NCBI RefSeq assembly: GCF_000801105.2
Contig: NC_079513.1
Location: 20,552,273 to 20,616,272, forward strand
DNA from: Raphanus sativus
Taxonomy: Eukaryota > Streptophyta > Magnoliopsida > Brassicales > Brassicaceae
Reading direction: 5' to 3'
DNA: 64,000 bases
Positions 47,217 through 58,006 of this stretch are shown one piece after another. Below the pieces are notes generated by a model, which was not told the origin of the DNA, did not search any database, and saw nothing but the letters and a program-made list of their open reading frames with translations. Both the position numbers and the translations under genes were made by a program. How positions within the stretch are numbered: the first letter of the stretch is position 1; the number at the start of each line of letters is the position of its first letter.

Positions 47217-47250
47217 CTGCGTTGCACAAGTTTTATTTAATGTTTTAATT
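47217..47250 (-). mobile_element. Probable Helitron 3' end
   Basis: CTAG at 47217-47220 is preceded by a (host T on the minus strand). A degraded version of the hairpin seen at 41524 (ctgcgttgcacaag) lies just inside. The 5' end was not located. Confidence 0.4.
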
Positions 47251-49033
47251 TTATAAAGTTGTAAAAGAAGAATAAACCTTTTATTGTAGTTGTATGGATT
47301 TTTATATATTTTATGTGTAAAATATTTTAAAAATAAGAAATTCATTTTCTCAGAATAAATTCTGACTAGTATTTATATTTTAATAACTGTGCATGTACTA
47401 TTTATTAACAATATTGTACCTAGGTTTAGACAAACTAAAATTAGAAATGGGATACAAAACATTGAAAGTTGAATCAAGTAAATTAAATCAATAACAACAT
47501 TATAAACTTTCTTATGTTTATATTATTTTTCTTGTCATATTGTAATGTATCTATAATCATTTAGTGATGTTTGTATAGTCATATAAGACCTTACATGTAC
47601 TTCGAAAAGTTTTTGTGCTTTTGTTATTATCAATTTTTGTGTATATGTTATTATCTATATATGTTGGTTTTCATGGTGTATGCTATTTAATTATTCAATC
47701 AATAAAAAATACTTTGGATCAACTTTTCACATCATGCAATTTAGAGATAATAAAATTATCAATATTTTCTGCATTTGGATATTGTTTTGATTTTTGTAGC
47801 CACAAATATATATGTGTATTATGAAGACAATGTTTCGGAATCTTGATTATTGTGAACAACTATTTATAAGAACACATAACTTGTTTACTAAGACTTTGCA
47901 AATCAAAGTAAATTAATAGAAAATAAAACAAAATCTTTTGGGGTTAAAATATTGTAACTTTAGCTTGCAAATATATATATATATATATATATATTTATTG
48001 TAACTGAAATTTTATAATAGATACTGGTACCTGTTGTAAGAGAAAACATAATAATTTAATTTTAATTATTAAAATATTTAATATTTTCTAAATTAAAAAT
48101 AACTAAAAGTTTTACCTTTTCATCAAGACGAGAAAGTTTATTCGTATAATTTTTTTAATTTTCTTGCTTTCAAGTAATGATAATATATAAAGTTTTATTC
48201 AAAAAATCTAATATTAAATTATTTTATTAACAAATTCTTATGTAAGTATTTAAAATTTCTTATGTAAATATTTTTCATATGTAAATCTTTATATTTAATC
48301 TTCTTATGATTATATATTAATTTTATTATGTAAATCTTTTTCATTTTCTAAAAGAATAAAAATTACTATTAACTTTAAATATATATATTATTAAAAGTGT
48401 TTCTATCACATGTCAATATCTTAAATTTTTTTTAATAGTCCTATGTTACTGATAAAATCCTAAACAAAAGATCATTATAACGATTATCCCTTCCTATAAG
48501 TTCACTATTCTTTTAAAATTTCTTAAATTCATTTTTTGCTTGATGATTTCTGATAGCAAATTAATTACAAATTTGAGTTAGAAATAAATAAAATATATTA
48601 AATCCAGTGACATAATTGATTTGATTGTTAACACATTAAAATCATAAGAAGCATTGTTGATTTTCAAATCATTAACAAACATGTATAATGTGTGGTTTAT
48701 ATTTGTGCACATGATCCTTCAAAATATGGATTTGAAAAAATTGTGACCATCAAATATTTTCTCTTAAATGCTTTTAAGATTTCTTGTACTTATTATAAGA
48801 AATTAATGTGGTTTCAAATCGATGTAATGTAGGAAATTGGGTTTTATATAAAAAATTAATTAACAATACGTCTTCATTAAGTGTTTTACATATATGCACA
48901 TCTTGAATCTTATTTCGATATTGGAATTTAAATTACAAGAGACAAGATGACTAGATATTAGTAATCATAACTCCATTAATAACTTCAACATTAAACTGAG
49001 TATACATAAATGATACATGCATACATCATACGT

Positions 49034-50165
49034 GGGAAAATGGGTTTTTAATTTCCAAAGTATTTGCAATTAGCACTTTTAATACCCAACTACAACTTGA
49101 GCATATTTAATCCTGAACTATAAATTTTCTATACAAAATTAGATTTAGCAATATCTAACGTTAACTCTCTGTTAAAAAACGTAAACTCTGATTGAAAAGG
49201 GATTATGTCTGAGAGAGATGAAACGTTAACACTTAAGCTCTATTTAATCTTGTTATATTGAACCATGTTTGAGTTCTGTACTTTATTTATAAAATTTTTT
49301 TTTTAGGTCTATTGTTGAAGAAGAAGTGCAAAGTGACGTTGCAGAAGGAGTTACTAACGTTGTTGTAGAAGAAGAGATAAATAATTTGGGTACAGAAAGA
49401 GTAAGGAGCCAGAGGGAAACAGAGATACAGAATGAGAATAAAAGTGAAGAAGCAACGGTGGAGTCGGATGAATCTTCATCTGTTGAAGGACATGATTGTG
49501 AGGTTGTTGTAACTGACATAACTGCTATGGAGAATTTTGTTTTCTACTTAGCTGTTGTAAATCACTCTACATTATTATTACTTGTAAAACACAGTTAAAA
49601 AAAAAGTAAACTCTAGTAACCTGTCTTCATGTTTTGTTTTTGACTGAAAAAAACTTGATATTGTTCCTGGGTATTGAGATGTGCTAGAACGCGTATCCAT
49701 TAACACCAGTTTCATCAGCTTTTTTGCTGTATCTACACTTGACGTCCTATTGGGTCTCTGGTTTGCTCCTTCAGATTATCCTTACATAATCAAACAATTC
49801 TAACAGATCAAAGACACAAAGCACAAGCAGAGAATCATGTTCTTCATTCTTAGTTTCAGTCCAAATATACATGTGTTATTTTGTCACTATATTCGTCGGA
49901 AATAGCGTTTACTCGTCTAGAATCACCTTCAGTTCATTCAAATCGTTCTCAGTGTCAATTTTGGAGTTTTCTAAGTTTTCAAAGACCAAAGACAGTCCTT
50001 TTCTGAATTAGAGTTAACGCCACTAACGATAAATTAACGTTTGGTTTTTTTAAGTCTAATTTTGCATAGTTAGCAAGGAATTCATGATTAAATCTGCGCA
50101 AGTTATATTTGGGTATTAAAAGTGCTAATTGTAAATACTTCAGGAATTAAAAATCCATTTTCCCC
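49034..50165. mobile_element. Mutator-like element with long TIRs and internal ORF
   Basis: The perfect 9-bp duplication atcatacgt flanks the element (49025-49033 and 50166-50174). The terminal inverted repeats exceed 100 bp and are about 80-85% alike by eye: left gggaaaatgggtttttaatt, right in complement ggggaaaatggatttttaat, both continuing through caattagcacttttaatacc. The 1.13-kb interior has an acidic open frame (49308-49598) and a GC-richer stretch (about 49680-49960). There is no recognisable MURA. This is the layout of a Pack-MULE or a deletion derivative. Confidence 0.85.
49308..49598 (+). other. ORF fragment carried inside the Mutator-like element
   Basis: An open frame runs from a strong acceptor-like sequence (T-run then ag at about 49307) through about 95 codons. 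The peptide is acidic and E/V-rich (VEEEVQSDVAEGVTNVVVEE, then NKSEEATVESDESSSVEG) and ends in a hydrophobic stretch. It has coding-like composition that contrasts with the AT-rich flanks. It is not recognised. It could be captured host exon sequence or part of a transposase gene. Confidence 0.45.
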
Positions 50166-50823
50166 ATCATACGTACTGTATAATATGGATACTTACTTCG
50201 AAAAGGATATCATATATGCATAGTGCTGAAAACAAAATAAATTAGACACGAAAAAGCATGAGATGGGTCACCGATTCGAACAACAGCGACGGGTGAGGAG
50301 TTTAGTTGTCGTATCGATTTCAACAGTTACTGGTCCATATATATCACGTCTCATGGCATGCCATGTTTTCATAATATTATGGTCACCATAATTGTTATTG
50401 ACATCATATATACTTTCTCCATTTCCAAAATTTAGATTTTTTGGCATTTTCATACACAAAAAGTAAATAAATACATTTTTCTAATCATTTGATGTTTAAT
50501 GTTTCTCTAAAGTTCAAAAAAAATGTGTACTCTAATTTACCCGAGTAGTCATTTAATTTGTTGGAATTTTTACTTTTGTAATTGTTGTATTTAAACCACT
50601 TAATTAGGAGTATTTTTTTTACTGAACCACTTATGAGTATATATTGACATTTCCTTTTTAACCACTACTAAAAGCATATTTATCCCAGTCTTTTGGCCGT
50701 ATCTTGAGAGAAGAAAGAGGGAGGGGGACACATGAAATTGTCAAAACCTATGAAAAAAGTTTTCTGAAGAAGAAACTAATCCGTTGGGATTTTGGTCTGA
50801 TTGTGAAAGAGGAAAGAGAGAAG

Positions 50824-51027
50824 AAAAGAACCCCTTTGAGTTTCTGGGATGAATATACTCTAAAAACATCTATGAAAGAAACTGTATAACTTTAAATATA
50901 ATTTTTTCTTTAAATCAGATTAAAAAAAAGAAGAAAAAAAAAAGAACCTCTTTGAGTTTCTGAGATGAATATGCTCTAAAAACATCTATGAAAGAAACTG
51001 TATAACTTTAAATATAATTTTTTTGCT
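50824..51027. repeat. Tandem duplication of about 116 bp
   Basis: Copies 50824-50911 and 50940-51027 share aaaagaaccyctttgagttt through aaatataatttttt with few changes. Both carry gaatatrctctaaaaacatc. A purine-rich linker separates them. The frame at 50704-50889 overlaps copy 1. Confidence 0.85.
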
Positions 51028-51806
51028 TTCGAAATTCAAAACTTCAGTTGTGTTTTATTAAAAAGAACTGTTTTGGTAAAGATTTTTAAAATCATATCAA
51101 TACTCAAAGACCATACTCTTCTATAGCAAATTTTAGTTTTACGCTAATCAACAAGGGAAGTGTTTCAAATACGTACTATAAACTAAATAATATCAAATGT
51201 GTATAATCCATTAATATTAAACCTTTAGATACTTTTAAAATAAAAAGAATAGTTTATTTGTTTTTGTTTTATAACCGGAATTTATATGCAAAAATAATAT
51301 GCAAAGCTAGCATTTCTAAGAAGTGATTTTTTGCATATGCTTTCTACCTGTGAATTTAGTTCATAACTTCATAATTCAAATTCACATACGTTGTTTATAT
51401 CCATTGCTAGCAATATCATATCACCTTTGATCCAACATCATATTAGAGATCATGTATTTTCAGTTCAAATTTAATTGAGTTAATGAGTAAATGATCCATG
51501 CTTCATGATTTTTAATATACTACGTTAGATATTATCTCACTTAGAATCTGAGATTAACACTAGCAAATCTGTTAATCCGATATTTTCATTAAAAACTGGC
51601 CAAAAACATTCGATATTTTCATGTGAACTTTGTTCGTACTTTCCCAGAGCCAGAGACCATATCTCACAACACTCTTTTTCTTGAGACCATATCTCACAAT
51701 ACATTTGTGCATACTTAAATCATGAGGGAATCAGAAAAGTCCAGTTATTGCTATATTCTTGTAAGGAAACTTATTAATCGAATGTAAGTTTGACTGCTGT
51801 TTTTGC

Positions 51807-51863
51807 TTAATAAACCTATTAATTTTTTTTTTTTTTTGAACACCGTTTAATAAACCTATTAAT
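51807..51863 (-). repeat. Short poly(A) insertion with 17-bp direct repeats
   Basis: ttaataaacctattaat occurs exactly at 51807-51823 and 51847-51863. The 23-bp insert is a T-run plus gaacaccg and a T. Read on the minus strand it is acggtgttc followed by A-run. The gttc-A ending matches the 3' end of the LINE at 7.3 kb. Confidence 0.7.
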
Positions 51864-52099
51864 AATGTGTTAAATTCCTGTTCATCTATCGGATCTGGAC
51901 CACTCTTTAGAAAGCTACAGCGCATAATCGCTTTACATGCTCCTTGTTGTAAAGCAATCACCGTTAGTTCGTTACCTTTCTTTGAATGTACAACTAAGCT
52001 TCAAAGAAACACGTTAATTTTTCTTTTCTTAACTAAATTTCTTATAGGCTAAGGAGACTATACATATATATATACCTAACGAATAATTTGTAATATTAG

Positions 52100-52288
52100 A
52101 ACCGGGGCTTCTAGCTCAGTTGGTAAAGGGTTCACAGCTGTGAGTTCCGCCACCTGGGTTCGAATCCCGACCACTGGGGAATTAACATTTCGGCATCGCC
52201 AGGGACAGAGGACCGACATGTGGCAACACGTGACTAGTCTGGACCACTTCGGTGGGGCCAGAATACCTCTGTATAATTCAAAAAAAAA
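52100..52288 (+). mobile_element. tRNA-derived SINE
   Basis: A 189-bp element between perfect 15-bp duplications aatttgtaatattag (52085-52099 and 52289-52303). The head is tRNA-like, with box A tagctcagttgg (52112-52123) and box B ggttcgaatcc (52157-52167), so it is transcribed by RNA polymerase III. The body continues with non-tRNA sequence and ends in an A-run after gtataattc. It cannot be a working tRNA, because the acceptor arm and length do not fit. It resembles Brassica S1/SB-type SINEs from memory. It depends on LINE enzymes to move. Confidence 0.92.
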
Positions 52289-52822
52289 AATTTGTAATAT
52301 TAGTTGGTCATCATATTCTTTTGTTTTTAGTCAAGTCAAGCACTCTGTCGTCATAACCATTAAGTTAAGTCCATATTCAACTGCGGATGGTCCAATTATA
52401 CAAGTAAACAGATTAAACACACTCTTTAAATCATTTTTCCATAGATTACGTCAACAAATTTGAGAATTCTATAATTTTCTGTAAAATGACATACTGTTTT
52501 ACTAAGACTTACGCAAGTATCGCAACGCATTCCCCTATAACACACGATGTGACGATAGGAATTCGAGCTCTAAAACACATAATTTTTTTTTTTTTTAAAC
52601 TCTCACAATGTTAACATCTTTTCTTACAAAATTACTCAAGCTTACGGTTCCCAAAATTTAAGGGACTATATATATTTTAAGGTATATATTAATAAATTGT
52701 TTTTAAAACTCAAAGACCATAAAACATAGAGAGCAAAGAAAAAATTACATCATGCTATGCTCATGACTGGCTATGTAAATACATATATACAAAATAGTAA
52801 GTTAAAATATTTATATTTTCAA

Positions 52823-52865
52823 AGTAGCATACATACATTTTTAGTCAAAAAAGAGTAGCATCCAT
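52823..52865 (+). repeat. Short poly(A) insertion with 12-bp repeats (one mismatch)
   Basis: agtagcatacat at 52823-52834 and agtagcatccat at 52854-52865 flank 19 bp that end tttagtc plus six A and a G. Confidence 0.5.
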
Positions 52866-52953
52866 AACAGGCAAATGACAACTACTGTTCGAGGTAGATA
52901 TTAACTAGCTTGCATCTCAACTGTAATGTAGGGAACAAACTAAATCAATTATA

Positions 52954-53137
52954 CAGTATAAACTCTTTAAATTAATAATTTATAAATTAATATCTCTATA
53001 AATTAATATAGTTTCATAGTTCCAAATTGAGTTTTTAATTCAATTAATATCTCGATAAATTAATAATTTTTATAAATTAATAAAAAATTATAATTTTTGT
53101 GTATTTCCAACATTATTAATTTATAGAAGTTTCACTG
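52954..53137. mobile_element. Emigrant-like MITE, copy 2
   Basis: This 184-bp copy of the element at 46982-47166 has the same orientation and is flanked by TA (52952-52953 and 53138-53139). The ends are cagtataaactctttaaatt and, in complement, cagtgaaacttctataaatt. Confidence 0.85.
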
Positions 53138-54041
53138 TAGTTAAAGAAAATTTAAGAAGAGAGACATGAGGCAGTGGTAATTTCTAGAGCTGACGAAGGC
53201 AAGATAATTACATCAATCTATCTCTTTTAAGATGAATTCATCTGTACAATTATTTGTGTTTTATTGTCCTTCCTTGTACGTTTGGCCAACAATATTTATG
53301 ATAGTATTATGAAGATCTGTTGCGTATGAGTTTCCGCAGTTACAACTATTTTGCGACCTAGAGTCTTTTAGAACGTTTTTATGGATATAAATTATTGTAC
53401 ACGTGGAAAGGAAGTTAGGTACATGCAAACAAAGAAAAAGATAGTGTAATAAAAGAGATGGGACTAGACATATGTACATGAAAATCGTTGAAAACTAATG
53501 GACTGCTCATTTTGTCATGCCTTCGAATTGTTTCTTTTGAATTTATATTGTTTTGCCTTTATCAATGTTTAAATATAGACATGCGGGTCAAATACAATTT
53601 TCTTTTCACTTGTGTGTTAGCTATCAATCATTCGAACAAAGACGTTGTCAGTAGATATATACGGTTCGCCGGTTTAAACGCAATATAAGCCATAGTAGAA
53701 CAACTAAAACTATATGACTTAGTTGGATTTTAATTATCACAAAACTGTATTTCGTATGTATTAAAATGTGATTATGCTAGTGTTAGTTTAATAATAAGCA
53801 AAACAATGTGAGGAATACGTCCCCTTTAGCCTTTGAATGTTAAATTAGAGTAGGAAGTGTCGCTTCGATACACATTTATTGGGGGAGAAAAAGCCAAATT
53901 GGATAAATAATAATAAGAACACACAACAAGAAAGCACAGAATGTACCTAAAGGACAGAGACCAGCAAAACACTGACTACTTGGTAATACCCAAGTCTTAT
54001 CAACTATTGAAACATAACTAATCGATGCCTGCATATTTGTA

Positions 54042-54132
54042 GAGAAAAATAAATCAGATCTATTTTGTATAGTTGAGAGAAATAAATCAGATCTATTTTG
54101 TATTATAGGTGAGAGAAATCAGATCTGTATTA
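54042..54132. repeat. Tandem repeat of about 33 bp, three copies
   Basis: The unit gagaaataaatcagatctat followed by tttgtata appears at 54042 and 54075, with a shortened third copy near 54110 (gagagaaatcagatctgta). Confidence 0.85.
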
Positions 54133-54874
54133 CAGAGGAAAGAAACAATGGCCAAAAAGAAGAGGAGAAAGAAAGTTTAATTGTTTTTGAAATAGGAAAT
54201 ACAAACATTTTATTTGGTTTCTAACTAGACATTAACTAGTTAGGATGGGTCGGTAATGTGGAGAGCTTAGAGTTGATTTAGTTAGGCAAAGGAAAGAGTG
54301 TGTAAATGAGGGTCATATTAGTCATTTCGCAGAGAAAAAGTGTGTGCAAAAATCAAAGTGCATGTACGTGTAATTGAGAACTTGAAATGTGTCTGTGGGA
54401 GTAAAATTCTCTGTTTATTTTTACGGTCGGCTACAATCATTATACTTTACCTGTAAATAAAATAAATCAGTTAAATCTAGTACAAGAAATTTCCATTTGT
54501 AAATCCTAGTAATTTGTTATATTATGGCTGCACATGTAATTGTTAGATAATTCAACATATCACAATAATGAGATGAGAATTCTGCTAACTTATTCGAGTG
54601 ATTACTTTGTGAGCAATTTATATAATAATAACTCTATTGCACCCAATTTATTAGTTTCTGGCTTACATTTGTGGTTTGGATCCTTCCAATAATTATGCTG
54701 CTGTATTAAGCCATTCTAGTTGAAAATTTTGATATATACTCTACTTTCAATGGTTTGATCGATCAGTATCTTATGGTTTCCTTGCCCAAGAAAGTATCTT
54801 AAGTTTGTTCTAATCAGTTTTTTTGCTATTTTTTTATTTTTGAGAATGCTATTATTATTTCAATTTGAATTATG

Positions 54875-54942
54875 TACAAATGTGGAATATATATATATAT
54901 ATATTATTTTTTTGTCACAAATACAAATGTGGAATATATATA
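54875..54942 (-). repeat. Short poly(A) insertion in an AT repeat
   Basis: tacaaatgtggaatatatat occurs from 54875 and again from 54922. The insert between them, on the minus strand, contains tttgtgac followed by seven A. The flanking TA repeat makes the exact edges uncertain. Confidence 0.5.
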
Positions 54943-55162
54943 ATAAATATATGTGACAATATTTGTTTAACCAAAGGGCTGTATATATAATGTCACTAGC
55001 TACATCCCGTTAATCTAAGTGTCTGATTGGATAGTTTTTTTAGGGTAAAAATATGGAGAGAATTTTTTTTTTGTTACTCTATTTCCCTTTAAATCTAACC
55101 AATCAAGTGAAAAATGGAAACAAAATGTTTCTCTCGTTGTCGCCAAGTATTTTGCGTTTTTA

Positions 55163-56839
55163 GGGCATTTCTAACACAACTCCATATTTTCCTCCAAAAT
55201 AGAGTAAAAGTGAATATGAAGTAAGAAGTGTTCCAACTCAATTTCATATCCTACTCCATAATGAAATTTACTCTATAAATTGAGTAATCTATTTTTTGTT
55301 TGTTCATTACTCTATTATGGAATGAAAAATGAAGTAAGGTTAAAGCATTTTTACTTCATATTCACTTTTATTCCATTTTAAAGGAAAACTAGATTTTGAC
55401 CCGCGCTTCGAAGCGCGGAATAAGTTTTTGTTGACAAACTTATCAACCCGTTTGTTTGTTCAGTAATATGTTTAGTCTTGGGTTCGGTTTCAGTTTTGGT
55501 TCCAAATTGTCTTCTTTTTTTCGGTTCTGTGATGTAATAGATTTGAGATTTCTTTTTTATTTTTGGGTCATGATATATGGAAGCCATTTGGTTATTCATG
55601 AATTGAGTTTGATTTTGGTTTGATTATTATGGTTTCCAGTTTGGTTCGGATAACAATGTTAAGAACCCGATAAATTTTGAATTTGGTTATGTTCTGGTTA
55701 GATTCTCGTTTTTGGATAGTCTCAAATAGTTTGGATAAAAATCACATTTTAGGATAAAATATCAGATAACTGAGATCAATTTTAATATAAGAAAAAATAC
55801 TCAAATGATTTGGTTCTGTCGAAAAAATAGTAAATTTAAATATTTGGATAAAAACTAATAGGATAATCTCGTTTTTTGGAAAATTTTGATCTATAATTAG
55901 GATTTTAGAATATTTGATAAACTAAAACTAAATATAACTAATATTTTGAGGTATATTAGCTGTATTTTGGATCTTTGAGTATCCATTCGGTTCTCGATTT
56001 GATTCGAATTTGCTTTTGAGTTTTTTTTTGTTTCAGAGATATATGAACAATTCAGAAATTTGTGAATACTGATACAGTTTTTATTTCGATTTTTTGTTTA
56101 GTTTCGTTTTTTCTTCGTTCTGATTCAGTTCGGTCTTCGGCTCTTGATATCTCGAATGTTCTTTTGTTTATGTTTTTGGTTTTCGATATTAGTGGTTTAA
56201 TTTAAACTGAAAGTAGTTATTGTCGGTTTAGTTTAGATTAATTGATGGCGAATTTACCTAAAAACAAAAATTGCATATATCATTTGCGTACGTGTTATCA
56301 ATTCAAAATAATATTATCTATTTTTGTTGTATAGTGGTATTGAATTTACGGTGGTTGTGATTGGTTTATCAGAAAAAATGTGAAGTAAGAGTAAACAAAT
56401 AAATGAATGATATATACAAATACAGTGGAAGAAAAAAAGAAAGAAGAAGACCATACAAATGTTAGCAAATTAGATTGTGTTTCGATAATCTCCATGACTC
56501 TTTCAACAACCTAATCTGATTTATTTAAAGCCTTTTATCGTGCATTTTTTTTTTGCTTAAAACCTATTATCGTGTGTAATATATTGGAACAGAAACAAAT
56601 AATTTTTTTAATAACTAAACTACTAAAGCATTTATGAAGCAATTTAATTTCCTAATAATTAGGAACAAAATCTCTAGAATAATTCAGTTGCCCGATTTTA
56701 GTTAGGTGATAAATAATAATATGTTTACCATTAATTTAGGAATAGCACTTTTGTAAATACTTTAGAAAATTATGGGGATGTCAAAAAAAGTGCTGCTATT
56801 TTAATTGTATTGATATAAAGTTTTACATTGGAGATGCTC
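55163..56839. mobile_element. PIF/Harbinger-like MITE split by a Helitron
   Basis: The left end gggcatttctaacacaactc and the right end, in complement, gagcatctccaatgtaaaac are inverted repeats. TTA flanks both sides (55160-55162 and 56840-56842). Without the Helitron at 55389-56813, only about 250 bp remain, a normal MITE length. These contain the internal inverted pair agtaaaagtgaatatgaagt (near 55202) and its complement (near 55352). Confidence 0.65.
55389..56813 (-). mobile_element. Helitron, non-autonomous, with perfect 18-bp hairpin
   Basis: The minus-strand 5' end is TCAATACAATTAAAATAGCA from 56813, preceded by A. The 3' end is CTAG (55389-55392), followed by T. The perfect palindrome ccgcgcttcgaagcgcgg lies at 55401-55418, 8 nt inside. 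The host site is A^T, as Helitrons require. The 1.42-kb interior is rich in ggtt/ttcgg repeats and non-coding. It sits inside a PIF-like MITE. Confidence 0.78.
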
Positions 56840-57458
56840 TTAGCATAAAAAATAGAGTATCATTATTTTCACTCTTCCAGAGAAATCTAGAGTATACATA
56901 ATTCTTTTCGTCTTCCCCCCACCCACCCCTACTTTATTGTTTGTCATTCTTCTCAATTACTCCATATTACTCTGCATATGCTATTCTAATATTTTACCTA
57001 ACAGACCCTAAATAAAACTTAGGATATATGTAACATAAACATATGCATATGTATAATGCATGTAATTTGAAAAGACAGGGGAATGGGAGTTATCAATGCG
57101 TGACAAGTGAGAGCAGAAAACTATGACCAAACTATTCAACTGTACATTAAAGCGTTCCAGGAAGGGAAATCTAATATTTTCTGACATTATGTAACAAACG
57201 AATTGACAGAAAACGAATCTTAATATTTATATGTACGGATTTTTTCCACCCGCATATTTATATTTATGTTTAAAAAATATAACATGACTGTCTTCATACC
57301 AGTTTACATAAAAACGAGTGGAGAAATAAATAAAACATCTGTGCAAAAAAATCTTACACAAGCCGTTAAATAATAAGAACTAATCAAGGGATATACTCAT
57401 GAATGAATAATCCAAAGTATTCAAATTTGAATCATATATTAAAACACTGTAAATAAGC

Positions 57459-57515
57459 TAAGCGGACTTGTTTTTTTTTTTTTTTTTTTTTGCAACTGAT
57501 AAGCGGACTTGTTTT
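57459..57515 (-). repeat. Short poly(A) insertion with 16-bp direct repeats
   Basis: taagcggacttgtttt occurs at 57459-57474 and 57500-57515. The insert is a T-run plus gcaactga. On the minus strand it is tcagttgc followed by A-run. Confidence 0.65.
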
Positions 57516-58006
57516 ATGTCAATGTTTCCTCCATCTATTTTTTTCTTTTTTTTTGTAACTTTTCCTCCATCGAATTGCCTCTGTCATACCAAAAATCTTC
57601 TGGCTTCGCCCCTGATGATGATGATGTTGATGATTATGGCGAAGAATGTAAGCTATGTAAGCATGCATGCAAATAATGATGTTGAAAATCTCGAGCCACA
57701 TATGAAAATGAGCTTTTTATTTCTTTTCGAACCCCCGAAAAATAATAATTAACCACACATCCTCTAAACCAGCCCTGGTTACGTAGATATTATCCCCTCC
57801 CTGCATATTTGAGGATATTGAATCAACCTACATCCAATAACAATAGCAAAAATTACGAAACCAAAACCAGCTTTTTGACAATTGTATGAGAAATGTTAAA
57901 ATAATAGTAACAATAATAATTGTAACAACAATTAGGTTAGTTGAAGAGACAAGATCAGAAGAACTCACGAAAGCAGGCTTTTGTGTTTGTGTCGACATGT
58001 GATTAA

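Larger units (their letters stand above)
32527..58006. other. Gene-free transposon nest
   Basis: More than 25 kb of AT-rich DNA hold no gene with intact exon structure. Named elements and fossils inside it are listed separately. Stretches I could not assign include about 37.8-39.1 kb, 47.3-49.0 kb, 51.1-51.8 kb, 53.2-54.8 kb and 56.9-57.9 kb. A GC-rich island at about 46630-46770 is open in both directions but unrecognised. Confidence 0.6.

Noticed and set aside
48380..48410. Plus-strand Helitron 5' end (tattattaaaagtg)
   Set aside because: Resembles the 5' consensus but lacks the TC start after A, and no 3' end was found.
52101..52180. tRNA gene
   Set aside because: Box A and box B are present, but the sequence runs on into a non-tRNA body and an A-tail between 15-bp duplications, so it is a SINE.
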